From Bacteriovoracaceae bacterium UBA7317 (GTDB taxonomy: Bacteria; Bdellovibrionota; Bacteriovoracia; Bacteriovoracales; Bacteriovoracaceae): DNA of 27,441 nt. The stretch covers positions 8,333-35,773 of the forward strand of contig DKQD01000043.1 of NCBI GenBank assembly GCA_002474345.1, in the 5' to 3' direction. This document shows positions 1 to 7,403 of this stretch, in pieces; positions within the stretch are counted from its first letter, which is position 1; each line of letters starts with the position of its first letter. The translations under genes and the position numbers were made by a program. The notes under the pieces are model-generated. The model made no database searches and was not told the origin of the DNA. It was given only the letters and a program-made list of their open reading frames with translations.

Positions 1-1
1 C

Positions 2-67
2 CTAAAACTCGATAAAAAGGGTGGACAGAGGAATGAAGTAGAGCGAAAATTCGGCATTTCAACTTAA
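2..67 (+). CDS. possible 3' end of an upstream gene (partial)
   Basis: Frame 2 is open from the window edge to a TAA at 65-67 and would give about 21 residues ending in KFGIST. The other two forward frames stop early, so this may be the tail of a gene entering from the left. The stretch is too short to name or to prove. It ends 21 bases before the cysteine desulfurase start, a spacing that would fit an operon. Confidence 0.2.
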   Translation, partial: LKLDKKGGQRNEVERKFGIST

Positions 68-88
68 TGCGCTAATGTAGGCCTTTAA

Positions 89-1249
89 ATGATTTATTTT
101 GATAATGCAGCTTCACAAAAAATTAGAAAAGAAGCACTTATAACTCTTAATGAGGGTTTAAAAAACTGTTTTGCTAACCCTTCAGCAAAGCATAAATTTG
201 GACAATCACTCTTAAAAAAAATTGAGGACCATCGAAATTACTTCACCAAGGTTGTTAAAGTTAAAGGTCTGTACAATTTTGTTTTTACTTCATCTGCGAC
301 AGAGTCTAACAATATGGCGCTTTTAAGCTTTGACTTTAAAGCTGGTGATGTCGCTTATATTTCAAGTTCTGAGCATCCGAGTCTCATTGCTCCTTTAAAA
401 GTATGTGAGGAGCGAGGGCTTGTAATTAAAGAATTGCCTTTAGATGAAAATGGCATTTTAGATCAAGAGTCTTTTTTTAATAATTTAGACCCCAAAACAA
501 TTTTAGTTGCAATAAGCCACGTAAATAATCAATCAGGTGTTATTCAACCTGTTGAAGAGTTTTCTCAAAGGCTAAAACAAATAAAGTCAAAAGCTAAGGT
601 TCATATTGATGCTACCCAAAGTTTTTCTAAACTAAGTATAAGCTTAATGAACCAGTGTATAGATTATATGACTGTTTCGAGTCACAAGTTGGGAGGCCCC
701 AAGGGCATTGCTGGAATTTATGTTAAAAAAGATGTTGCAATAAAACCTCTATTATATGGAGGTGGCCAAGAAAAGAACTTAAGATCTTCGACACAATCTT
801 TTCCTTTAATTTCTAGCTTTACTCGAGCTGTTCAAGAAGGAATAGATTCTTTAGAATTTGAGTACAAAAAAGTCCAAGATATAAATAATAAAATTAGACA
901 AAGCTTAGAGAAAAGCATTACTGGAGTTCTTTTTCCATTTTCAAACACTGATAAATGCAACGTTAGTCCTTATATATTGACCTTTGTTGTTCCAAATATC
1001 TCTAGTGATATTATACTTCGTCATATGGAACAGGAAGAAATTTATCTATCAAGTACTTCCGCCTGCTCTTCAAAAATTAAAGGTGAAAACACCGTATTTA
1101 ATAGTCTAAGTATTGATAAACAGTTCCATAAAAATGTTTTAAGAATTTCTTTTTCAAATGAAACAACTTTGGAAGAGGGAAAAACTTTTTGCGAAAAGCT
1201 TAAAACCTGTATTGATGACATGAGCTTTCTTTTAACTAAAAGAAGGTAG
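89..1249 (+). CDS. cysteine desulfurase (NifS/IscS family), likely sulfur donor to ThiI
   Basis: This PLP enzyme takes sulfur from L-cysteine as a protein persulfide and leaves alanine. The 386-residue length is typical of class V aminotransferase-fold desulfurases. Visible motifs are the N-terminal YFDNAAS, HIDATQ (Asp174, PLP pyridine contact), SSHKLGGPKG with the Schiff-base Lys200, the GGGQEKNLRSST loop, and STSACSS with the persulfide Cys326. The short active-site loop around Cys326 is IscS/NifS-like rather than SufS-like. thiI begins 20 bases downstream, which strongly suggests the enzyme feeds sulfur to tRNA 4-thiouridine synthesis, as B. subtilis NifZ does for its ThiI. No scaffold genes (iscU, iscA) are adjacent, so a role in Fe-S assembly is less likely but not excluded. 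The ribosome binding site is weak (AGG 7 bases before the ATG). Confidence 0.9.
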   Translation: MIYFDNAASQKIRKEALITLNEGLKNCFANPSAKHKFGQSLLKKIEDHRNYFTKVVKVKGLYNFVFTSSATESNNMALLSFDFKAGDVAYISSSEHPSLIAPLKVCEERGLVIKELPLDENGILDQESFFNNLDPKTILVAISHVNNQSGVIQPVEEFSQRLKQIKSKAKVHIDATQSFSKLSISLMNQCIDYMTVSSHKLGGPKGIAGIYVKKDVAIKPLLYGGGQEKNLRSSTQSFPLISSFTRAVQEGIDSLEFEYKKVQDINNKIRQSLEKSITGVLFPFSNTDKCNVSPYILTFVVPNISSDIILRHMEQEEIYLSSTSACSSKIKGENTVFNSLSIDKQFHKNVLRISFSNETTLEEGKTFCEKLKTCIDDMSFLLTKRR

Positions 1250-1269
1250 CTTATTAAGGAACAATAAAT

Positions 1270-2493
1270 ATGACTGAAGATAATAAAAAAGAGCTGAATG
1301 AGGGAATTGTAGTTAATATTGATGAGATATGGTTGAAAGGTAAGAATAAAAATGTGTATTTTAAGGCCCTTATTAAGCATGTACGTGAAACTTTTTGGCA
1401 TTATCATGGACCAGACTTTAGCTGCAATAAGGAAGGAAATAGAATATTGGTGACCACTAGAGGTGTCTTCAGTGAAAGAGTTTATGAAGCTCTGAAGCGC
1501 GTAGCTGGAATACATTCCTTTTTCTATGCGAAAGTTGTCGGGGTTGATGACTCTTCAATATACCCCGCTGTTAAAGAGTTGCTCTCTATAAAAGAAAGTC
1601 TTCCGAGCACTTTTAAAGTAAAAACTGTTAGATCCTTCAAGCGATTTCCAAAAGACAGTCAAGAAATCTCAAGAGAGGTTGGAGGGAAAGTTCTTAATGA
1701 TTTTCCAGGCCTTAAAGCTAAAATGGTTGACCCTGAGTTATCGATTCAAATTAATATTACTGAGCAAAATATTTTTGTTTCTGTGGATAAGCACTTTGGA
1801 ATGGGTGGACAACCTTATGGGACAACAGGGCACTTAGTCACATTACTTTCAGGAGGATTTGATTCTCCAGTAGCTAGTTACTTGATGGCAAAGCGAGGTT
1901 GTCATCAGACCTTTGTTTTCTTTTACGCGTATCCATTTGTAGGTGATGAAGTTAAAGAAAAGATTTTAAATATTGCTTCTGCTCTAGGTAAGTTTCAAAG
2001 GGAAACCAACTTATATGTTGTACCTTTTGGTGATGTTCAAAAGAAAATTTCTCAAACTTGTAGGAATGAGTATAGAACGCTTCTCTTTAGAAAATATATG
2101 ATGGAGTGTTCAGCTCTTTTGGCAAAAAAAATAAATGGAGCTGCTTTGTGTACGGGGGACTCTTTAGCTCAGGTATCAAGTCAAACTATGGGGAATATTT
2201 CAGTTATTGATTCAACATGTGATATGAGTATTTTCCGTCCTCTTTTGGGGTTCAATAAATCAGAAACCTTGTCAATTGCTAAAAATATAAATATTTATAG
2301 ATTATCAGAGGTTCCACATGATGATGCTTGCAGCTTATTCGCTCCTAAGTTTCCCATTATAAGGCCTGATCCAAAATATTGGAGCGATTTTGATCGTGAA
2401 AACAGTTTTAGAGAAGATTTAGAAGAATGTTTGAACAAAGCCGAGGTATACAAAATTTCTATACTCGGAGAAATAGAGAGTGTGACAGATTAA
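1270..2493 (+). CDS. thiI: tRNA 4-thiouridine synthase ThiI, short form without rhodanese domain
   Basis: ThiI adenylates U8 of tRNA and replaces its oxygen with sulfur to make 4-thiouridine. The 407-residue protein has an N-terminal ferredoxin-like/THUMP region (about 1-175), then a PP-loop ATP pyrophosphatase domain with SGGFDSP at 194-200. Downstream are ALCTGDSLAQVSSQT and IFRPLLGFNK, both characteristic of ThiI. Cys354 in DDACSLFAPKFP sits where E. coli Cys344 and the Bacillus-type catalytic Cys lie. The protein ends soon after, so the C-terminal rhodanese domain that carries persulfide in E. coli ThiI is absent. Known short ThiI proteins get sulfur directly from a partner desulfurase, and one is encoded 20 bases upstream. 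The start is supported by AAGGA 9 bases before the ATG. A role in thiamine synthesis is not implied, since in E. coli that needs the rhodanese domain. Confidence 0.93.
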   Translation: MTEDNKKELNEGIVVNIDEIWLKGKNKNVYFKALIKHVRETFWHYHGPDFSCNKEGNRILVTTRGVFSERVYEALKRVAGIHSFFYAKVVGVDDSSIYPAVKELLSIKESLPSTFKVKTVRSFKRFPKDSQEISREVGGKVLNDFPGLKAKMVDPELSIQINITEQNIFVSVDKHFGMGGQPYGTTGHLVTLLSGGFDSPVASYLMAKRGCHQTFVFFYAYPFVGDEVKEKILNIASALGKFQRETNLYVVPFGDVQKKISQTCRNEYRTLLFRKYMMECSALLAKKINGAALCTGDSLAQVSSQTMGNISVIDSTCDMSIFRPLLGFNKSETLSIAKNINIYRLSEVPHDDACSLFAPKFPIIRPDPKYWSDFDRENSFREDLEECLNKAEVYKISILGEIESVTD

Positions 2494-2519
2494 CTCTTTT
2501 ATCGAGGAAAAATTGCGCT

Positions 2520-2547
2520 TTGAGTTGTTGGCTAAATTCTGTAAAAT
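2520..2547 (+). promoter_or_regulatory. possible sigma70-type promoter for the S41 protease gene
   Basis: TTGAGT (2520-2525) and TAAAAT (2542-2547) are separated by 16 bases in the 88-base gap after thiI. A GGGAG ribosome binding site follows, 5 bases before the ATG at 2582. This suggests the protease is transcribed separately from thiI. The call rests on motif matching by eye. Confidence 0.4.
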
Positions 2548-2581
2548 AGACAGTAGGTCTTACTTTTTATAGGGAGTATTA

Positions 2582-4786
2582 ATGAGAATAGTGATCTTTG
2601 TTATCTTAGTTTTATCTCTTCAAATAAGTGAATCTACCGCTCTCTTAAAAGAAAGAAAGTCTCTTTTAGTTGGTAATGTTTTAAAAAACTATCTTGAAAC
2701 CCAACATTACCGACCACAGAATGTAAATGATGAATTATCAAATAAGGCTTTTAAAGAGTTTATTAAAAAAGTCGATGGATCGAAACAATTTTTTTATCTT
2801 GGAGATGTTAATAAACTAAGAAAATATAAGTCGCTTATGGATGACCAAATGGTTAATGGAAACCATTATTTGGTTATTGAAGCAAGAAATATCATGATGT
2901 CCCGTGTGAAAGAGGCGCAAGACTTCAGAAAGGTTATGTTCGAAAAAAGGTTTAACTTTGATTTAAAAGAGGCATTAGAGCTTGATCCGGATAAAAAAGA
3001 ATTTGTCGCATCAGAAAAAGAATTTCAAGAACATTGGAGAAAAATTTTCAAGCAATCTGTATTAAATCGGTATTTATCATTACTCGAAGAAAAGAAAAGC
3101 TTGGAAGAAGATAAAAAAAGTAGGGAAGAAAATAAGAAGGAAAAAAAGTTAAGTGAAAATAAAAAAGCCCAGCTAAAAATAGATGAAAAAATTCTTAAGA
3201 TGAGTGACACAGATCTTAGAAATAAAGCAAAAAAGTCAATTTCAAAAAAGTATAAAAATTTATTTTCGAGAATTTTAAAGGAAAGTCACGATGACTACCT
3301 AGAGAAGTTTTTTAATTCTATTTCCAATATTTTTGACCCTCACACTTCATATTTACCTCCAAAGAAAAAAGAGGATTTCGATATTGATATTTCTGGAAGC
3401 CTAGAGGGGATTGGTGCAGTTCTTCAAGAAGATGGATCCTTTATTAAAGTTGTGAAAATCGTTCCAGGAGGTGCAGCCTGGAGGCAAAAAGATCTGGAAG
3501 TAGACGATGTTATTTTAATGGTTGCTCAAGAGACGGGAGATCCCGTCGACCTTGTTGACATGAGAGTAGAAGATGCTGTGAGGTATATAAGAGGACCTAA
3601 GGGCTCTGTAGTTAAGTTAACTGTTAGAAAGGTTGATGGAACAAGAAAGCTTATTAAAATCGAAAGAGATGTTGTTCAAATTGGTGCCTCATATGCCAAG
3701 TCTTCTGTACTAAGTTTTAAAGATAAGAAGGCCCGTATTGGTTACATACAATTACCTAAATTCTATCGTGACTTTGATGGAAAGGGTAGAAATGCGAGCT
3801 CAGATGTTAGAAGAGAGCTCATAAGGCTAAAGTCTTCAAATGTTGATGCTGTTATTTTAGACCTTCGAAATAATGGTGGAGGGGCTTTGGTTGATGCAAA
3901 GAAAATGGCCGGTTTGTTTATAAAAAATGGTCCTGTAGTTCAAGTTAGGGATAGGCCTGGTAAAATAGAAGTTATGTCGGATGATGACCCCGATATAATA
4001 TATGGAGGACCTCTTTTTGTTATGATCAATCGTTTTAGTGCTTCAGCTTCTGAGATTTTAGCGGGAGCAATGCAAGACTATAAAAGGGCCATAATCATCG
4101 GTGGAGAGCATTCTCATGGTAAGGGAACTGTTCAAGCTGTTTATAATTTGAATAATGGACCTTTTCTAAGCCTCTTTGGAGAAACTTTTGGTGCTTTGAA
4201 GGTGACCATACAAAAATTTTACAGGATTACTGGAACCTCTACTCAGTTTAAAGGAATTAAATCAGATATCGTAATACCGGACCCTTTTGACTATGGAAAA
4301 AATAGAGAACAAGATCTGGAACACTCTTTACCATGGGATGAAATATCTCCTCAGAAATATAATATTTGGAGTGCTTTTAATTATAAGTATGATTTGTTAA
4401 AGAAAAAAAGTGGTGAGAGAGTTTTAAAAAATGACAGGTTTAAAAAGATTATTGAGAGTATCAACTACCTTAAAGAGAGAAGGGAAGATACAAAGATTTC
4501 ATTAAATTTAAAAGAGACAATGAGGCAAGAAAAAGAAAATGAAGAGATAACAAAAAAACTGAAAATTACATCAGAAAATGACGAGATTATAGTTTCTAAC
4601 TTTGAGCAATCGCTCAAAGATTCCGAAATGATAAAAGCATCTGACAAGGAAAAGTGGGATGAAGACTTTAAACAAAGAAAGGATGAGTGGATCAAAAGAT
4701 TAAGGTTAGATCCAGGGATTGAAGAAACTATGAATATAGTGTTGGATCACTTATCTGAAAACAAGATGGCTTCGGTGGGAAAATAA
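2582..4786 (+). CDS. prc: tail-specific (Prc/Tsp-type) S41 C-terminal processing protease
   Basis: This periplasmic serine protease cleaves proteins from their C-termini. In E. coli, Prc trims FtsI and controls turnover of murein hydrolases. A Sec signal peptide covers about residues 1-20. The N-terminal Tsp domain includes the ETQHYRPQ-like segment and a FYLGDV segment. A Lys/Glu-rich helical stretch lies at about 150-215. The PDZ domain follows (GSLEGIGAVLQ, then VPGGAAW), then the S41 core with DLRNNGGGAL. FSASASEIL carries nucleophile Ser488 and SHGKGTVQ the general base Lys514. The C-terminal 150 residues are charged and helical, like the Prc tail. At 734 residues it is slightly longer than E. 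coli Prc (about 680). The stop overlaps the next gene's start by one base, so the two are translationally coupled. Nearby cell-wall genes fit a role in envelope remodelling. Confidence 0.92.
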   Translation: MRIVIFVILVLSLQISESTALLKERKSLLVGNVLKNYLETQHYRPQNVNDELSNKAFKEFIKKVDGSKQFFYLGDVNKLRKYKSLMDDQMVNGNHYLVIEARNIMMSRVKEAQDFRKVMFEKRFNFDLKEALELDPDKKEFVASEKEFQEHWRKIFKQSVLNRYLSLLEEKKSLEEDKKSREENKKEKKLSENKKAQLKIDEKILKMSDTDLRNKAKKSISKKYKNLFSRILKESHDDYLEKFFNSISNIFDPHTSYLPPKKKEDFDIDISGSLEGIGAVLQEDGSFIKVVKIVPGGAAWRQKDLEVDDVILMVAQETGDPVDLVDMRVEDAVRYIRGPKGSVVKLTVRKVDGTRKLIKIERDVVQIGASYAKSSVLSFKDKKARIGYIQLPKFYRDFDGKGRNASSDVRRELIRLKSSNVDAVILDLRNNGGGALVDAKKMAGLFIKNGPVVQVRDRPGKIEVMSDDDPDIIYGGPLFVMINRFSASASEILAGAMQDYKRAIIIGGEHSHGKGTVQAVYNLNNGPFLSLFGETFGALKVTIQKFYRITGTSTQFKGIKSDIVIPDPFDYGKNREQDLEHSLPWDEISPQKYNIWSAFNYKYDLLKKKSGERVLKNDRFKKIIESINYLKERREDTKISLNLKETMRQEKENEEITKKLKITSENDEIIVSNFEQSLKDSEMIKASDKEKWDEDFKQRKDEWIKRLRLDPGIEETMNIVLDHLSENKMASVGK

Positions 4787-5016
4787 TGGTTAAAATTGAG
4801 AATGTTGAACTTGATAGGATAATGGAAAAACTTGAATTAATTGAGGATGAAAAACTCGCAGTGACTCTTTTAAAAGAGTTTAACGATAAAACAAAAGCTC
4901 TAGGACAACTCATTACTAATAGGGACCCGAGCCTTTCTCACTCTGACTGGGAAAAGCTATGTTCGGATGCTAAAAAGGATGTCGATAACATAGTTAAAAA
5001 AATTGAAGACATTTAG
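4786..5016 (+). CDS. small unknown protein coupled to the S41 protease
   Basis: I do not recognise this 76-residue protein. Its ATG at 4786 shares one base with the TAA of the protease gene, which points to translational coupling and a shared function. It has no signal peptide or membrane segment and should be cytoplasmic. It is rich in Lys, Glu, Asp and Leu with heptad-like spacing, and probably forms a helical hairpin broken near residue 47 by the RDPSLSHSDW segment. It has a single Cys. I considered the exonuclease VII small subunit XseB because of size and helicity, but the typical XseB sequence pattern is not visible. It is a real gene judging by the overlap and by codon use like its neighbours. 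Confidence 0.6.
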   Translation: MVKIENVELDRIMEKLELIEDEKLAVTLLKEFNDKTKALGQLITNRDPSLSHSDWEKLCSDAKKDVDNIVKKIEDI

Positions 5017-5122
5017 TTTATTTTAAATGGTTGAACTTTGATTTTTGGATATGTATGTATTTGTTGACTCTTTTGTGTTCTAAATTTGCGGCATTTTGGG
5101 CGGTTAAGAAAATGGGTACCCT

Positions 5123-6139
5123 ATGGGCTTTAAAGAAAAAATTCTGATAATTAGGTTTTCTAGTTTTGGTGACATTGTTCAGTGCATGTCAGCAGTTTCT
5201 TATTTAAGGAAAAGTTACCCTAATAGTGAAATCCACTGGGTTACAAAGCAAGAGTTTTCATCACTTCTCGAGTTGCACTCCGGAATAAATAAGGTTTGGG
5301 CTTTAGAAAAGAAATCGAGTATAGGCGCACTTTTTTGTTTAGCTAACTTATTGAGAAAAGAAAAGTTTACAATAATCTATGATGCTCATAAAAATTTAAG
5401 ATCCTTTCTTATATCATGTGTTTTGGATCCATTTTCTCTATTGAGTACTTTCTTTCCCAAAAGGTTAAGGTGGTATTCTAGGAGCAAGGATAGACTAAAA
5501 AGATTCTTTCTTTTCAAATTAAGAATCAACCTTTTTGATAAACCATTTAAAGGAGCTCTTTCTTATCTGAAGCCACTTCGTAAAGATGAAGAAGAAGAAT
5601 TATTTCTTAGTAAGAATGTTTGGAACTTTTCGAGTGCAGTAGAAGAAAGGGTGGACAGATTTCTATTTAAAAATGAAACTTTTGTTTGTCTTGCTCCATC
5701 TGCTGCTTGGGAGATGAAAAGGTGGCCCATAAATTATTGGAAAATCTTAATTGAAATCAATCCCAATAAGAAGTTTATTATTTTGGGCGGCCCAAAAGAT
5801 CATTTTTGCAAAAGTTTTGAGGAGCTATACCCTGATCGGGTAAAAAACCTTGCGGGTAAGCTTAATCTGGTTGAGAGTTGTTTTGCTATTTCAAGGGGAG
5901 AGTCACTTGTCTCAGCTGATACTGGCCTTCTTCATGTTGCAGATCACTTGGGAAAAAAAGCGATAGCCCTTCTAGGTCCTACCGCATTTGGTGACCCTAG
6001 TGGTGAGTGGGTGACATCTATTAAGTCAGATTTGCCCTGCCAACCTTGCTCTAAAGATGGGAGAGGCAAATGCTCTCAGGATGTGTACCAAAACTGTATG
6101 ATTAAAATAACTCCTGAATTAGTTAGTTCTTATATATGA
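5123..6139 (+). CDS. glycosyltransferase family 9 (heptosyltransferase-like)
   Basis: GT9 enzymes such as WaaC, WaaF and WaaQ add heptose from ADP-heptose to the lipopolysaccharide core at the inner face of the cytoplasmic membrane. The 338-residue length is typical. The N-terminus reads ILIIRFSSFGDIVQ, the classic GT9 start. The C-terminal Rossmann half has LAPSAAWEMKRWP, FIILGGPKD and SADTGLLHVAD, where Asp266 lies in the donor-binding motif. ALLGPT and a Cys-rich end (CQPCSKDGRGKC, then NCM) are also typical of this family. The substrate cannot be told from sequence alone. The ATG at 5123 is preceded by GGGTACCC and no strong ribosome binding site. An ATG at 5112 lies in another frame that stops quickly. 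The GT4 gene at 8889 may belong to the same surface-glycan pathway. Confidence 0.87.
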   Translation: MGFKEKILIIRFSSFGDIVQCMSAVSYLRKSYPNSEIHWVTKQEFSSLLELHSGINKVWALEKKSSIGALFCLANLLRKEKFTIIYDAHKNLRSFLISCVLDPFSLLSTFFPKRLRWYSRSKDRLKRFFLFKLRINLFDKPFKGALSYLKPLRKDEEEELFLSKNVWNFSSAVEERVDRFLFKNETFVCLAPSAAWEMKRWPINYWKILIEINPNKKFIILGGPKDHFCKSFEELYPDRVKNLAGKLNLVESCFAISRGESLVSADTGLLHVADHLGKKAIALLGPTAFGDPSGEWVTSIKSDLPCQPCSKDGRGKCSQDVYQNCMIKITPELVSSYI

Positions 6140-6266
6140 AGGTATGGGATTTATTTCTCATTGATCTTTTTTTCCTTTAATTTTTTTATCCATTTCTCAA
6201 TTACATTTTTTTTTATTTAGTCGATAAATATCATAGTATCTTTTTCCTAATAAAAAAGGATTGGTT

Positions 6267-7325
6267 TTGAGTTCTATAAATAATCAAAGAAGTATGCTTA
6301 TGGATGACGACTTTAATGGCTTTTCATTAGTTTGGAAAATCAATAAAGTTAAACTTGACTTGAAATTCCCTTGGAAAATATCAAGAGGTGAATGTTCTGA
6401 AAAGACTAACTTTATTATTGAGTTAGGTGACGAAAGAATTAAGGGAAAAGGTGAGGTTGCTTTTAATAAAAGATATGATGAAAGTGAGGATAAGATACAA
6501 ACTGGTTTTGAAAAATTCTTGCAAAATAAGCCCAATGAAATTGACTCTGTAAAAAAGTTATATCACTGCCTTGATAATTTAGAAATACCAACCTCTTTAA
6601 GGTTTGGAATTGAGTCAGCATTTTATGATTATATATCAAGAGTTTCAGGTAAAAATGTTTTTGAATTACTGGGTATTAATTCGATTAGATCAATTCCTAC
6701 GTCTTTCTCTATTCCAATTATGGATGCCGGTCAAATAGCCAGTTTTATTAAAAAGTACAGATTAAACAGGTTTAAATTTTTAAAATTAAAAATTGACGAA
6801 GAGGGATCTGAGGAAAAAATAAAAGAGTTAATGAAACATTTCGATGGTCAAGTTCGTTTAGATGCTAATGAATCTTTTTATAATCCAGATGAGGTAGTTA
6901 GGTTCGTAGAAAGAATCGATGAAATAAAGCGAGTGCAATTTATAGAGCAGCCACTACCTTCTAATCTTCATGATGAAGCCCTTTACCTAAAGAGTAGTTT
7001 AAATCTTGAGATAATTGCTGATGAGTCGATAAAAGACCAAGAAATTACAGACTACTATAAAAAGAGGTTTGATGGAATAAACATAAAGTTGATGAAGTCT
7101 GGGGGGTATTTAAAAGCAATTAAGCAAATAAATGACTCAAAAAAGCTAGGCCTTAAAGTGATGGTGGGATGCATGATTGAGACAAGTCTTTCTATTTCTG
7201 CAGCAATGGTCATAGCTAAAGGTGCTGATTATATTGATTTAGATGGATGCCTGTTGATAAAAGATGATCCATTTTCCTTTTTAGGAGAGGAAAATGGTAG
7301 GTTAATTAAAGCTGGATTACAATAA
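6267..7325 (+). CDS. L-Ala-D/L-Glu (dipeptide) epimerase-like enolase-superfamily enzyme
   Basis: This is a muconate-lactonizing-subgroup member of the enolase superfamily. Dipeptide epimerases convert L-Ala-D-Glu from murein peptides to L-Ala-L-Glu so it can be used as nutrient. All catalytic parts are visible (numbered from TTG 6267): the K-x-K pair Lys173/Lys175, metal ligands Asp199, Glu227 and Asp252, and Lys277 on the opposite face. The late DLD (Asp324, Asp326) matches the D-x-D that binds the dipeptide amine in known epimerases; this is the main reason for preferring epimerase over O-succinylbenzoate synthase. For the start, TTG 6267 lies 6 bases after AAGGA (6256-6260), whereas TTG 6261 touches that site directly. 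ATG 6294 and ATG 6300 remain possible. Exact dipeptide specificity is not predictable here. Confidence 0.82.
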   Translation: MSSINNQRSMLMDDDFNGFSLVWKINKVKLDLKFPWKISRGECSEKTNFIIELGDERIKGKGEVAFNKRYDESEDKIQTGFEKFLQNKPNEIDSVKKLYHCLDNLEIPTSLRFGIESAFYDYISRVSGKNVFELLGINSIRSIPTSFSIPIMDAGQIASFIKKYRLNRFKFLKLKIDEEGSEEKIKELMKHFDGQVRLDANESFYNPDEVVRFVERIDEIKRVQFIEQPLPSNLHDEALYLKSSLNLEIIADESIKDQEITDYYKKRFDGINIKLMKSGGYLKAIKQINDSKKLGLKVMVGCMIETSLSISAAMVIAKGADYIDLDGCLLIKDDPFSFLGEENGRLIKAGLQ

Positions 7326-7362
7326 AATAGAAAATCAAAGTCTAAAAAATATAAAAAAATAG

Positions 7363-7368
7363 TATAAT
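7363..7368 (+). promoter_or_regulatory. possible -10 element before the lytic transglycosylase gene
   Basis: A perfect TATAAT lies 35 bases before the ATG at 7404, in a very A/T-rich gap. No good -35 sits at the right distance. AGGAA at 7393-7397, 6 bases before the ATG, is the probable ribosome binding site. Confidence 0.3.
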
Positions 7369-7403
7369 ATTGAAGAAGTTTATTATTCGATTAGGAATTT
7401 AGG

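Noticed and set aside
4786..5016. Exonuclease VII small subunit (xseB)
   Set aside because: Size and helicity fit, but the typical XseB sequence pattern is not present and no xseA is nearby.
6140..6260. T-rich gap before the epimerase gene as an RNA element
   Set aside because: Pyrimidine-rich and unstructured; no stable hairpin or conserved aptamer-like pattern seen.
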